27,304 nt of DNA from Clostridia bacterium. Lineage in GTDB: Bacteria > Bacillota > Clostridia > Christensenellales > Borkfalkiaceae. The notes under the pieces were generated by a model, which was given only the letters and a program-made list of their open reading frames with translations, was not told the DNA's origin and made no database searches. Where the stretch lies: NCBI GenBank assembly GCA_017648525.1, contig JAGCIP010000125.1:1-27304 (forward strand), given 5' to 3'. This document shows, in pieces, positions 1 through 7,829 of the stretch (position 1 is the stretch's first letter; the number at the start of each line of letters is the position of its first letter). The position numbers and the translations under genes are program-made.

Positions 1-141
1 ATAATCGCAAATGCGGGTTTATAAGTTTGCGACAGAAAGGGGAAGTTGCCGAAGAAAAGTTTTTACCCGAATAAAACTTTATCTGGGTATACGGAGAACA
101 TCCGTATAACTGTCACGCAAAATGCGTGTTGCGCTATTAAA
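1..141 (+). ncRNA. Lysine riboswitch (L-box), 5' end cut off by the window
   Basis: The conserved L-box core is visible: GAAAGGGGAAGTTGCCGAAG at 35-54, a P3-like arm, a P4-like hairpin (ATACGG...CCGTAT, about 90-107), the invariant CTGTCA at 110-115, a P5-like hairpin CACGC/GCGTG (114-128), and GCGCTATT at 131-138, the usual 3' strand of P1. The 5' strand of P1 and the first part of P2 lie upstream of the window. The element precedes a terminator and an NhaC-family transporter, a known target of this riboswitch class. Lysine binding should switch the downstream gene off. The assignment comes from recalled consensus, not from a covariance search. Confidence 0.88.
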
Positions 142-158
142 TTTACTTAGGAAATTTT

Positions 159-189
159 CACGGTATTTTAATAGTACCGTGATTTTTTT
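159..189 (+). terminator. Riboswitch expression-platform terminator
   Basis: CACGGTATT (159-167) pairs with AGTACCGTG (173-181, with one G-U pair), followed by seven T residues (183-189). The alternative structure is also visible: CTATTAAA (134-141), part of the riboswitch P1 3' strand, is exactly complementary to TTTAATAG (167-174) in the loop and 3' arm of this hairpin. Without lysine that pairing would break the terminator; with lysine, P1 would hold the CTATT segment and the terminator would form. Confidence 0.85.
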
Positions 190-230
190 ATTAAAATTTT
201 TATTAAAAAATCTCACAAAGGAGAAATGTT

Positions 231-1937
231 ATGTTAAAAGCAAAAAAACTATCTGGCAAATTTATTTCCTTGCTTATAGCGTCGGTTGTAATTATTGCCT
301 TACTTATCGTTGCAATCGCAACGGGTGGCGTGAACGCATTAGTTCCCTGTCCCGATTGTGCGGGAGCAGAGTGTGAAACTTGCGGTGGTGCTACCCAAGT
401 TATCGGCTCTTTCTGGGCGTTACTTCCCCCGATTATTGCTATCGGCTTGGCACTTATAACCAAAGAAGTTTTCTCTTCTTTGTTTATCGGTATCGTTTCT
501 GGCGCAATACTCGCTGCAGGTGGCAACTTTACCGGCACGGTTGACAACGTTGTAACTACTGGTCTTACTAGTGCGGTTGCTGATACCGCTGGTATTTTCG
601 TTTTCTTGGTTGAACTTGGAATTTTAGTTGCTCTCGTTAACAAAGCGGGTGGCTCTAAAGCGTTTGGCGACTGGGCGGAAAAACACGTTAAAACCAAAGT
701 GGGCGCTGCTCTTTGCACTTTTGCACTCGGTGTTTTAATCTTTATCGACGACTATTTTAACTGTTTAACGGTTGGCTCTGTTATGCGCCCCGTTACCGAT
801 AAGCACAAAATTAGCCGTTCTAAACTTGCTTTCCTTATCGACGCAACGGCTGCTCCTATATGTATGATAGCGCCTATTTCTTCTTGGGCTGCGGCAGTTT
901 CTCAATACGCTGCGGACGGTCAAGGCTTAAACTTATTCGTTGCCGCTATTCCTATGAACTTCTATTCAATTTTAACCTTGGTATTCGTTGTAGCGTTAAT
1001 CTTAATGAAGTTTGATTTCGGTCCTATGAAACAACACGAATTAAACGCTCAAAATGGCGACCTTTTCAGCGGTGCTAAAATTTCTCTTAACGACGCTGGC
1101 GAGCCTAACTCTCGTGGTAAAGTATTAGATTTAATTCTTCCTATCGTAGTATTATTAGTTTCAAGCGTGTTCGCTCTTATCTACGTTGGTGGTTTCTTTG
1201 GTGTAGACGCTTGGGGCGGAACTGATTTCAAGGGCGACTTTATCGGTGCTTTCGGTAATACCGACGCTACTATTGCTCTTCCTTGGGGCGGTATTATTAC
1301 TTTAGTTGTTACTATCGCTTATATGTGTATTAGAAAAGTCGTTTCCTTTAAGGAAGCAATGGATGCGCTCCCCCAAGGCTTTATCGCAATGGTACCTGCT
1401 ATCTTTATTCTTACCTTTGCAACGGCTCTTAAAAATATGACCGGTGAATTAGGTGCAAAATACTTTGTTGGCGCAATGATGAATAACTTCCCCGACACAC
1501 TTTCTAAATTCTTGCCCGCAGTTATCTTTATCGTTGCTTGCGTTCTTGCTTTTGCAACCGGAACTTCTTGGGGTACTTTCGGTATCTTAATTCCTATCGT
1601 AACCGCTATGTTTGATGCGGGCGACCCCTTGTTCGTTTTAGGCGTTTCGGCTTGTCTTGCTGGTGCGGTTTGCGGTGACCATTGCTCACCCATTTCAGAT
1701 ACGACCATTATGAGTAGTGCGGGCGCAGAATGCGAACACTTAAATCACGTTTCAACGCAAATTCCTTACGCAATGTTTGTTGCAATAGTTTCTTTCGTTT
1801 GCTATATCATTGCAGGCTTTATCCCCAACGCTTTGATTATGTTGCCGTTAAGTATCGTTATTATGGTTGGTGCGTTGTTCGTTCTTAAATATATCGTTAC
1901 GAAAAAAGAACAACCCAAAGTAGATGCTAAAGAATAA
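231..1937 (+). CDS. NhaC-family transporter, probable lysine permease (LysW-type)
   Basis: A 568-residue polytopic membrane protein of the Na+/H+ antiporter NhaC family. Membrane segments begin at about residues 12-31 and continue throughout. Family-like stretches include VFLVELGILVALVNKAGG, IFIDDYFNCLTVGSVMRPV, ATAAPICMIAPISSWAA and VCGDHCSPISDTTIMSSAG. The lysine riboswitch and terminator directly upstream point to lysine uptake coupled to ion flux rather than general Na+/H+ exchange; L-box-controlled NhaC relatives have been predicted to be lysine transporters (named LysW). The start at 231 follows AAAGGAGAAATGTT, a clear ribosome site. Oddity: between the first two membrane segments lies a C-x2-C-x4-C-x2-C cluster (C40, C43, C48, C51). 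The family is secure; lysine as substrate is inferred from the riboswitch. Confidence 0.88.
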   Translation: MLKAKKLSGKFISLLIASVVIIALLIVAIATGGVNALVPCPDCAGAECETCGGATQVIGSFWALLPPIIAIGLALITKEVFSSLFIGIVSGAILAAGGNFTGTVDNVVTTGLTSAVADTAGIFVFLVELGILVALVNKAGGSKAFGDWAEKHVKTKVGAALCTFALGVLIFIDDYFNCLTVGSVMRPVTDKHKISRSKLAFLIDATAAPICMIAPISSWAAAVSQYAADGQGLNLFVAAIPMNFYSILTLVFVVALILMKFDFGPMKQHELNAQNGDLFSGAKISLNDAGEPNSRGKVLDLILPIVVLLVSSVFALIYVGGFFGVDAWGGTDFKGDFIGAFGNTDATIALPWGGIITLVVTIAYMCIRKVVSFKEAMDALPQGFIAMVPAIFILTFATALKNMTGELGAKYFVGAMMNNFPDTLSKFLPAVIFIVACVLAFATGTSWGTFGILIPIVTAMFDAGDPLFVLGVSACLAGAVCGDHCSPISDTTIMSSAGAECEHLNHVSTQIPYAMFVAIVSFVCYIIAGFIPNALIMLPLSIVIMVGALFVLKYIVTKKEQPKVDAKE

Positions 1938-1956
1938 TTAGTTTATAAATAATTTT

Positions 1957-1987
1957 GGCGGTTTGCAAAATGCAAACCGCCTTTTTT
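1957..1987 (+). terminator. Rho-independent terminator of the NhaC-type gene
   Basis: Perfect 11-bp stem GGCGGTTTGCA (1957-1967) / TGCAAACCGCC (1971-1981), a three-base loop, then TTTTTT. It lies 20 nt after the transporter stop and separates it from the glycosidase, which has its own promoter. Confidence 0.93.
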
Positions 1988-2038
1988 ATTTCCCTTTAAA
2001 TGTCAAAAAAAAGTATAATAAAAAACAAAAAAAAGATA

Positions 2039-2067
2039 TAGACATGGCTTTTCTTTAGTGATATAAT
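2039..2067 (+). promoter_or_regulatory. Sigma-A-type promoter for the GH116 gene
   Basis: TAGACA (2039-2044), 17-nt spacer, TATAAT (2062-2067). It sits between the preceding terminator and the ribosome site AGGAG (2092-2096). Confidence 0.65.
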
Positions 2068-2107
2068 AACATTATAACATTAATCTTTCTTAGGAGAACT
2101 TTAACGT

Positions 2108-4606
2108 ATGAAATACCAAAACGAAGCGACTAAAAATATTGCTTTCCCTCTTGGCGGAATAGGTACGGGCAGTATATCTTTAACAGGCAACGGAGAACTT
2201 AACGACTGGGAAATTTTTAACCGCCCCAACAAGAATACTCGCAACGGCTATTCTCACTTTGCCGTAAAGGCCAACTTTGACGGCAAACAAGTGGTTAAAA
2301 TTTTACAAGGCGACACTAACGAAAATTATATCGGTATTCATACAGACAGAATTCACACAGGGTTTGGTTTCGGACCTAGGGCAAATTCTCTTGCGGGTTT
2401 TCCACACTTTAAGAACTTGGTATTCGACGGAACTTTCCCGATTGCAAACCTTACCTTTTCCGACAATGATTTCCCTGCGGTTATGCGTCTTACGGCTTTC
2501 AATCCGTTTATCCCGCACGATAGTTTTAATTCTTCTCTCCCCGCATCTTTCTTTGAGTGGGAAATAGAAAACGTAAGCGACTACGACGTGGATTTTACCC
2601 TATCTTTCACCGTGCGCAATCCTGCCCCGTCGGCAATTAACTCGCCTATCAAGACAAGCGATAGCACGGGAATATTTTTTGGAACGGAATTAGACGAAAA
2701 TGAAATAAAATATAGCGATTTAACTGTTCTTACCGACGCAGAAAACGCATCAACCCAAGCGTGCTGGTTTAAGGGCGAATGGATGGACGGTATCGTAACT
2801 TACTGGAAACAATTTAACGAGTGCGAAAAAATGCCGGAAAGATTACAAGGCGAAAATCACGGCACACTTTCCACATATGCGCAACTTCGTGCGGGCGAAA
2901 AGAAAAAAATTCGTTTTGTTCTCGCTTGGAACGTGCCTAATCAATACAACTACTGGTCGCCGTTAAAAGACGAAAACGGCAAGGACGTCACTTGGAAAAA
3001 CTATTATGCTACCCAGTTTGAAAACTCTAAGCAAACTGCGGAATACTCATTAAATAATTTTAGCGAATTACTAAACAAAACCCAAGATTTTTCTTCGGCT
3101 ATACAAAACGGAAGTTATCCCGATTTTGTTAAAGACGCAATCTCTTCTAACCTTTCAGTCTTAAAGAGTTCTACCGTGCTCCGTTATGAAGACGGAACTT
3201 TTTGGGCGTGGGAAGGCGTTCACGAAACCGAAGGCTCTTGCGAAGGCACTTGTCAACACGTTTGGAATTACGCTTACGCACTACCTTTCCTTTTCCCCGA
3301 TTTAGAAAGAACTATTCGCAAAGCAACTACTAAATACGCACTTTTCCCTAACGGTGCTACAAACTTCCGTGTTCCGCTCCCGCTCGGCAGAGAAACCTTC
3401 GAGTGGTCTTGCGTGGACGGACAAATGGGCGAAGTGTTTAAGACTTATCGTGAATGGAAAATTTCGGGTGACGACGAGTGGCTAAAACAACAAGCGCCCG
3501 CCGTGTTTAAGATGCTTGAATACGCTTGGTCAAAGAAAAACCCCAACTTCTGGGATAGAAATAAGGACGGCATTTTAGAAGGCTGGCAACACCACACCTT
3601 AGATATGGATTTATACGGACCGAGTTCTTGGCTACAAGGCTTTTATCTTCTTGCGCTTGACTGCGCTAGCGAAATGGCAACCGCACTTAATCTTCCTAAG
3701 AAAGCAAATCTTTATCAAAGATTATATAAGCGGGGCAAGAGATGGACGAACAAAAACTTGTTTAACGGCAAATTTTTCTGTCAACAGATAGATTTAACCG
3801 ATAAGTCCGCCACCGAAGGCAGACCGCGCTACTGGAACGAAGAAACAAGACAAATAAAATATCAAATAGGTCAAGGCTGTGTTATAGACCAAGTTTTGGC
3901 AGACTGGCACTCGGCGTTAATCGGACGGGGTGAAATATTCGATAAGCGCAAAAAGAAAAAGGCGCTTAAAACCCTTTATAAAAACAACTTTAAGCCGTCT
4001 ATGAGAGCCGTTGCAAACACTTGGCGCAACTTCTCCGTCAACGACGAAAGCGGAACGATAATTTGTTCTTATCCCGATGGTTTTGCTAAACCTGCAATCC
4101 CCATAACCTACGCAGAAGAAACTATGACCGGCTTTGAATATTCACTCGCAGGGCTTATGATTAAAGAAGGCTTAATAAAAGAAGGCGAAAGAATAGTCAA
4201 GGCTGTACGTGACCGTTTCGACGGCAAAAAGCGCAATCCTTGGAACGAATTTGAGTGCGGTTCTAACTATGCCCGCTCTATGTCGTCTTACGCTTTGCTT
4301 TTGATTTATAGCGGTTTTACTTTTGATATGAACAAAAAGTGCGTAGGCTTTAACCCCGTAAATAAAGGGGATTTCAATTCACTTTGGAGCGTTAAAAATT
4401 CTTGGGGCGAAGTTGATATTAAAGATAACTTAACCACCTTTACGGTAAACGGCAACCCCTTTACTCTTAACGAATTTGGTTTAAGAGCAGGCGAAAAAGC
4501 AATTTCCGTTACGGTTGACGGAAAAGCGGTAGAGTTTAGCCAAGAAAACAACAACGTTTTGTTAAACGGCGTTACAATAGAAAAAGAATTAGTTATAAAT
4601 AAATAA
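2108..4606 (+). CDS. GH116 family glycosidase (GBA2 / beta-glucosidase type)
   Basis: An 832-residue protein of the GH116 (DUF608, bile acid beta-glucosidase/GBA2) family. The N-terminal half (about 1-330) is the beta-sandwich domain, beginning with FPLGGIGTGSISL. The C-terminal half is the (alpha/alpha)6 catalytic domain with EGSCEGTCQHVWNYAYALPF, DGQMGEVFKTYREW and LEGWQHHTLDMDLYGPSSW. By alignment from memory, E369 (in WAWEG) is the nucleophile and D499 (in HHTLD) the acid/base; their spacing of 130 residues is close to that recalled for the archaeal enzyme SSO1353. There is no signal peptide, so it should act in the cytoplasm on an imported glucoside, xyloside or GlcNAc-type glycoside. 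It starts at 2108 after TAGGAGAAC. No transporter or regulator is adjacent, so the substrate is open. Confidence 0.9.
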   Translation: MKYQNEATKNIAFPLGGIGTGSISLTGNGELNDWEIFNRPNKNTRNGYSHFAVKANFDGKQVVKILQGDTNENYIGIHTDRIHTGFGFGPRANSLAGFPHFKNLVFDGTFPIANLTFSDNDFPAVMRLTAFNPFIPHDSFNSSLPASFFEWEIENVSDYDVDFTLSFTVRNPAPSAINSPIKTSDSTGIFFGTELDENEIKYSDLTVLTDAENASTQACWFKGEWMDGIVTYWKQFNECEKMPERLQGENHGTLSTYAQLRAGEKKKIRFVLAWNVPNQYNYWSPLKDENGKDVTWKNYYATQFENSKQTAEYSLNNFSELLNKTQDFSSAIQNGSYPDFVKDAISSNLSVLKSSTVLRYEDGTFWAWEGVHETEGSCEGTCQHVWNYAYALPFLFPDLERTIRKATTKYALFPNGATNFRVPLPLGRETFEWSCVDGQMGEVFKTYREWKISGDDEWLKQQAPAVFKMLEYAWSKKNPNFWDRNKDGILEGWQHHTLDMDLYGPSSWLQGFYLLALDCASEMATALNLPKKANLYQRLYKRGKRWTNKNLFNGKFFCQQIDLTDKSATEGRPRYWNEETRQIKYQIGQGCVIDQVLADWHSALIGRGEIFDKRKKKKALKTLYKNNFKPSMRAVANTWRNFSVNDESGTIICSYPDGFAKPAIPITYAEETMTGFEYSLAGLMIKEGLIKEGERIVKAVRDRFDGKKRNPWNEFECGSNYARSMSSYALLLIYSGFTFDMNKKCVGFNPVNKGDFNSLWSVKNSWGEVDIKDNLTTFTVNGNPFTLNEFGLRAGEKAISVTVDGKAVEFSQENNNVLLNGVTIEKELVINK

Positions 4607-4615
4607 TTGCGTATT

Positions 4616-4648
4616 AAAAGGTCGCACTTTTTCGGTGCGACCTTTTTG
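4616..4648. terminator. Bidirectional terminator between GH116 and coat genes
   Basis: GGTCGCAC (4620-4627) pairs with GTGCGACC (4635-4642). It is flanked by AAAA on the left and TTTTT on the right, so it can end transcription from both converging genes. Confidence 0.88.
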
Positions 4649-4649
4649 T

Positions 4650-4937
4650 TTAACTTAATTGACTTTTTACTTTAGAAAATTTGGTTTTTTGTTCGTTAAG
4701 CGTTTCTTCTGGCGCACTTTCAACTTGGTAATAACCGTGTTCGGTCATTTCAAAAAACACTTTTATTTGGTCGTCGGTCGCCTCGTTCCAATGCTCACGA
4801 ATAAGCGTTCTAAAACCATTAGAAACACCTTCGGTCATTGCTGTAGAATAAATTTTAACTAAACTTTTTTCTAAATTTAGCATATCTTGTAAAGAATCTT
4901 TTTCGTTAAGCGTAATGTCTGCTTTATAATTATTCAT
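4650..4937 (-). CDS. CotF-like spore coat protein, 95 aa
   Basis: A small helical protein resembling the coat F family: SLQDMLNLEKSLVKIYSTAM, then SNGFRTLIREHWNEATDDQI, and FFEMTEHGYYQ, which matches the usual 'Q..IF..M...GWY' ending. CotF-type proteins are ferritin-like two- to four-helix proteins associated with spore coats in Bacillus and Clostridia. I place the start at 4937 (MNNYKAD), because GGGGGGAGT lies immediately upstream; a longer reading that starts at 4997 would overlap the preceding gene and has no ribosome site. It lies 10 nt after the stop of the companion gene, so the two are co-transcribed. The family call is from motif resemblance only. Confidence 0.72.
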   Translation of the reverse strand: MNNYKADITLNEKDSLQDMLNLEKSLVKIYSTAMTEGVSNGFRTLIREHWNEATDDQIKVFFEMTEHGYYQVESAPEETLNEQKTKFSKVKSQLS

Positions 4938-4947
4938 ACTCCCCCCC

Positions 4948-5136
4948 TTATAATAAATCGAATAATGCGTTAAAACGCTTTTCGTGGTTGTCGGCAATCT
5001 TGCCGAATTCTTGCGCTAGTTGTTTGTCGGTTAAAATTCTTGAATAAAGCCTTGCTTTCTTGCACGCACTTTCTTCCATAGTCATAAGGTCACTTATCAA
5101 GGTTGCTTCTTTTGTTGTAAGCATATTTTTGCCCAT
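4948..5136 (-). CDS. Small CotF-like companion protein, 62 aa
   Basis: Sixty-two residues, predicted as two amphipathic helices: LTTKEATLISDLMTMEESAC and KKARLYSRILTDKQLAQEFG, then NHEKRFNALFDLL. This resembles the short coat-F-like partners often found next to CotF genes in Clostridia, where the pair may build one ferritin-like bundle. The start at 5136 follows AAAGGAGAATTTTT. It is the first gene of a two-gene operon with the 95-residue protein. Function is inferred from the partner and from family resemblance. Confidence 0.65.
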   Translation of the reverse strand: MGKNMLTTKEATLISDLMTMEESACKKARLYSRILTDKQLAQEFGKIADNHEKRFNALFDLL

Positions 5137-5165
5137 AAAAATTCTCCTTTATTTTTGATACAAGG

Positions 5166-5193
5166 ATTTTACCCGACTAAAAATTTTTTATAC
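5166..5193 (-). promoter_or_regulatory. Candidate forespore (sigma-F/G-like) promoter for the coat pair
   Basis: On the minus strand GTATA (5193-5189) is followed after 14 nt by GGGTAAAAT (5174-5166), resembling the sigma-F pattern GTATA / GGnnAnAnT. The spacing is one base shorter than the usual 15, and I see no convincing sigma-A promoter for these genes. This is a pattern match only. Confidence 0.3.
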
Positions 5194-5224
5194 TTATAAA
5201 ATTTTCAATAAGACTTAAAACTTA

Positions 5225-5253
5225 TTGACTTGCGCTCTTGTATGCGTTAAAAT
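5225..5253 (+). promoter_or_regulatory. Sigma-A-type promoter for the 219-aa gene
   Basis: TTGACT (5225-5230), 17-nt spacer, TAAAAT (5248-5253), then ribosome site AGGAG (5274-5278) before the ATG at 5285. Confidence 0.75.
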
Positions 5254-5284
5254 ATATTTAACAATAATATTTTAGGAGAAAAAT

Positions 5285-5944
5285 ATGAAAAGTATTATTA
5301 AAGCACCCCAGTATAGCGAAGAAATGTTTGCCGTTCGTATTCCTGGTTACGAATTCGATAAAGACGCACAATTTGAAATTTCAAATTATGATTATCTCGT
5401 AATACAAGAACGTGTTCCCCACACCCCTGTTTTTTCAAGTTACAACCAAGTAAAATATCTTAATAAGAAATCTATTCCCGGACTTCAATGCAAATTATTT
5501 GCTAAAAAAGTAAACTGTGCAATTTTTGCAATTAAACGCCAAACTAGAATTTCAAGTTACGTTTTTAGAGATTTTTATTGTACTACTGCACAGAGCAAAA
5601 GCCCGTCAGACGAAGCAGAAATCAATTTAATTATTGATTCTTACATTTCTATCGGCGACAAGGATAAGTTCTTTAAAACCTTTATTTTTGATACCGACTT
5701 CCAATATTATACTTATAAAAATTTATACAATTTATACTCAAAGTTTGCCAACGAAGCAATGCGCAATGCTATCAAAAAATTAGATATCCCAGTTAGAACT
5801 TATAACCTTAACAAAGAATATTGCAAAGGTTTAGACGAAGAAGAAAATAAACTTTACAAGGCTATTAAAAATGCAATTAAAACAGAATTTGATTTGTTAG
5901 GCTTAAATGTCGACTTTGTGATTTGTAGTAAACGCAAGTATTAA
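5285..5944 (+). CDS. Unknown protein, possibly SPFH/band-7-like, 219 aa
   Basis: I do not recognise this protein firmly. It is soluble-looking, with no signal peptide or membrane segment. The N-terminal half has a pattern seen in SPFH-type 'virion core' relatives: YDYLVIQERVPHTPVFSS followed by KKSIPGLQCKLF, where those proteins have 'L.V.E.q.Avf...G' and 'NIP.L'. The C-terminal part is helical and ends KNAIKTEFDLLGLNVDFVIC, like the 'in.el...Gl.V..v.i' end of a band-7 domain. No transmembrane anchor or zinc ribbon is present. It is monocistronic, with its own near-consensus promoter and terminator, so it is probably well expressed. The SPFH assignment is a weak structural guess. Confidence 0.6.
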   Translation: MKSIIKAPQYSEEMFAVRIPGYEFDKDAQFEISNYDYLVIQERVPHTPVFSSYNQVKYLNKKSIPGLQCKLFAKKVNCAIFAIKRQTRISSYVFRDFYCTTAQSKSPSDEAEINLIIDSYISIGDKDKFFKTFIFDTDFQYYTYKNLYNLYSKFANEAMRNAIKKLDIPVRTYNLNKEYCKGLDEEENKLYKAIKNAIKTEFDLLGLNVDFVICSKRKY

Positions 5945-5963
5945 TTAAACACAAATAAATATT

Positions 5964-6000
5964 AGCCCGCTGGTTTTCAAAAAACAGCGGGCTTTATTAT
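5964..6000 (+). terminator. Terminator of the 219-aa gene
   Basis: AGCCCGCTG (5964-5972) pairs with CAGCGGGCT (5985-5993), followed by a short T-rich tail (TTATTAT). Confidence 0.8.
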
Positions 6001-6034
6001 AAAAAACTAACGGCGCAGTAATTTTACTGCGCCG
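6001..6034 (-). terminator. Terminator of the PEP carboxykinase gene
   Basis: CGGCGCAGTA (6011-6020) pairs with TACTGCGCCG (6025-6034). On the minus strand it is followed by TTAGTTTTTT. It lies 19 nt after the PEPCK stop; a T-rich tail on the plus side could make it bidirectional. Confidence 0.85.
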
Positions 6035-6053
6035 TCTTTTATTTACCTTTTAA

Positions 6054-7829
6054 TTATTTGTTAAGGTTTTTCTTTAAGCTATCAAGTTGAGCGTAAAGTT
6101 CTTCAGGTACTCTAGTGAGTTCGCCGTAGAATTGTTCAATACCTTCTGCTTCTCTCTTCCAGTTTTCAGTATCAACGGTCAAAAGGTCTTTAATGGTATC
6201 TAAAGTTACGTCTTCTAAACCTTCGATATTGATGTCTTCTGCCTTAGGAACGAAACCGATAGGAGTTTCAACAGCGTCAACCTTATCTTCACAACGGTCG
6301 ATAATCCAATCGAGAACACGCATGTTGTCGCCAAATCCCGGCCAAATGAAGTTGCCGTTATCATCAGTTCTAAACCAGTTAACGTTGAAAATCTTGGGTT
6401 TGTTTGCAATCTTGTCGCCCATTTCAATCCAGTGCTTGAAGTAGTCGCCCATGTTGTAACCAACGAACGGACGCATAGCCATCGGGTCACGACGTACAAC
6501 GCCTACAGCGCCGGTAGCAGCAGCGGTGGTTTCACTAGCCATGATAGAGCCTACGAACACACCGTTGTTCCAGTCTTTACTTTGATATACGAGCGGAGCG
6601 GTTTTAGCACGTCTTCCACCGAATACGATTGCAGATAGTGGAACGCCGTTGGGTGCTTCGAATTGATCTGAAATACAAGGACAGTTGATTGCAGGAGCGG
6701 TGAAACGGCTGTTGGGGTGTGCACCCTTAATAGACTTACCGTCAGCGTCTTTCATATCGCCGTTCCAAGGATTACCCTTCCAGTCGATAGCGTTCTTCGG
6801 GGGATTCTTATCAAGACCTTCCCACCAAACGGTATTGTCGTCAAGATTTTGAACAACGTTGGTGAAAATGGTGTTTTTCATAGTAGATTTAAGTGCGTTG
6901 GGGTTAGATTTAAGGTTAGTTCCGGGAGCAACGCCGAAGAAACCGTTTTCGGGGTTAACAGCCCAAAGTCTGCCGTCTTCACCGACTCTAATCCAAGCGA
7001 TATCGTCGCCTACACATTCAATTTTGTAACCCTTGTCAAGATAAGCCTTGGGGGGAATAAGCATTGCTAAGTTGGTCTTACCGCAAGCAGACGGGAACGC
7101 AGCAGCGATATATTTCTTTTCACCCTTAGGATTGGTGATGCCGAGAATAAGCATGTGTTCAGCCATCCAACCTTCGGTCTTACCAAGATAAGATGCGATA
7201 CGAAGTGCAAAACATTTTTTACCAAGAAGAACGTTACCACCGTAGTTAGAGTTGATACTCATAATGGTATTTTCTTCAGGGAAGTGCATAATGTATCTCT
7301 TTTCTTCAGAGAGTTCTGCATAAGAGTGTAAGCCCTTAATGAATTCTCCGTCGCCCAAAGCATCAAGAACAGCCTTGCCTACTCTGGTCATAATAGCCAT
7401 GTTGAGAACTACGTATACAGAGTCGGTAAGTTCGATACCGATTTTAGAGAACTTACTGCCAACTGCGCCCATTGAATAAGGGATAACGTAAAGAGTTCTG
7501 CCTTTCATAACGCCTTTAAATAAGTCGTTCATAAGAGCCATTGCTTCACCGGTTTCCATCCAGTTGTTGATAGGAGCAGAGTCTTCTTTTACTTTAGAAC
7601 AGATGAAAGTTCTGCCTTCTACACGTGCAACGTCGTTAACGGTGGTACGGTGCAAATAACAACCGGGAAGTTTTTCTTGGTTGAGTTTGATAAGAATATT
7701 TTCTTCTACCGCTTGTTTTCTAAGTGCTTCGAGTTGTTCTTCGCTACCGTCAATCCAAACGATACGTTCGGGTTGGCAAAGCGCTTGTGTTTCTTGAATA
7801 AAATCAAGAACTTTTTTGTTTGTCGTCAT
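6054..7829 (-). CDS. pckG: Phosphoenolpyruvate carboxykinase (GTP)
   Basis: Converts oxaloacetate and GTP to phosphoenolpyruvate, CO2 and GDP (or the reverse, for anaplerotic CO2 fixation) in the cytoplasm. The 591-residue length fits the GTP-dependent class, as do the nucleotide loop FPSACGKTNLAML with active-site C249 and K251, YVIPYSMG near residue 150, and INCPCISDQFEAPNGVPLSAIVFGGRR. The start is 7829: AAGGAGAATTATT precedes that ATG. An in-frame extension back to 7928 begins with TTG, lacks a ribosome site and would read leader RNA. The gene is monocistronic with its own promoter and terminator. In anaerobic fermenters this enzyme often works in the carboxylating direction toward oxaloacetate and succinate; which direction applies here is not visible. 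Confidence 0.96.
   Translation of the reverse strand: MTTNKKVLDFIQETQALCQPERIVWIDGSEEQLEALRKQAVEENILIKLNQEKLPGCYLHRTTVNDVARVEGRTFICSKVKEDSAPINNWMETGEAMALMNDLFKGVMKGRTLYVIPYSMGAVGSKFSKIGIELTDSVYVVLNMAIMTRVGKAVLDALGDGEFIKGLHSYAELSEEKRYIMHFPEENTIMSINSNYGGNVLLGKKCFALRIASYLGKTEGWMAEHMLILGITNPKGEKKYIAAAFPSACGKTNLAMLIPPKAYLDKGYKIECVGDDIAWIRVGEDGRLWAVNPENGFFGVAPGTNLKSNPNALKSTMKNTIFTNVVQNLDDNTVWWEGLDKNPPKNAIDWKGNPWNGDMKDADGKSIKGAHPNSRFTAPAINCPCISDQFEAPNGVPLSAIVFGGRRAKTAPLVYQSKDWNNGVFVGSIMASETTAAATGAVGVVRRDPMAMRPFVGYNMGDYFKHWIEMGDKIANKPKIFNVNWFRTDDNGNFIWPGFGDNMRVLDWIIDRCEDKVDAVETPIGFVPKAEDINIEGLEDVTLDTIKDLLTVDTENWKREAEGIEQFYGELTRVPEELYAQLDSLKKNLNK

Noticed and set aside
203..718. 171-codon open frame on the minus strand inside the transporter gene
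   Set aside because: Antisense shadow of a gene with clear family motifs; no ribosome site or recognisable protein.
4938..4997. Longer start for the 95-aa coat protein at 4997
   Set aside because: It overlaps the upstream coat gene and lacks a ribosome site; GGGGGGAGT directly precedes the ATG at 4937.
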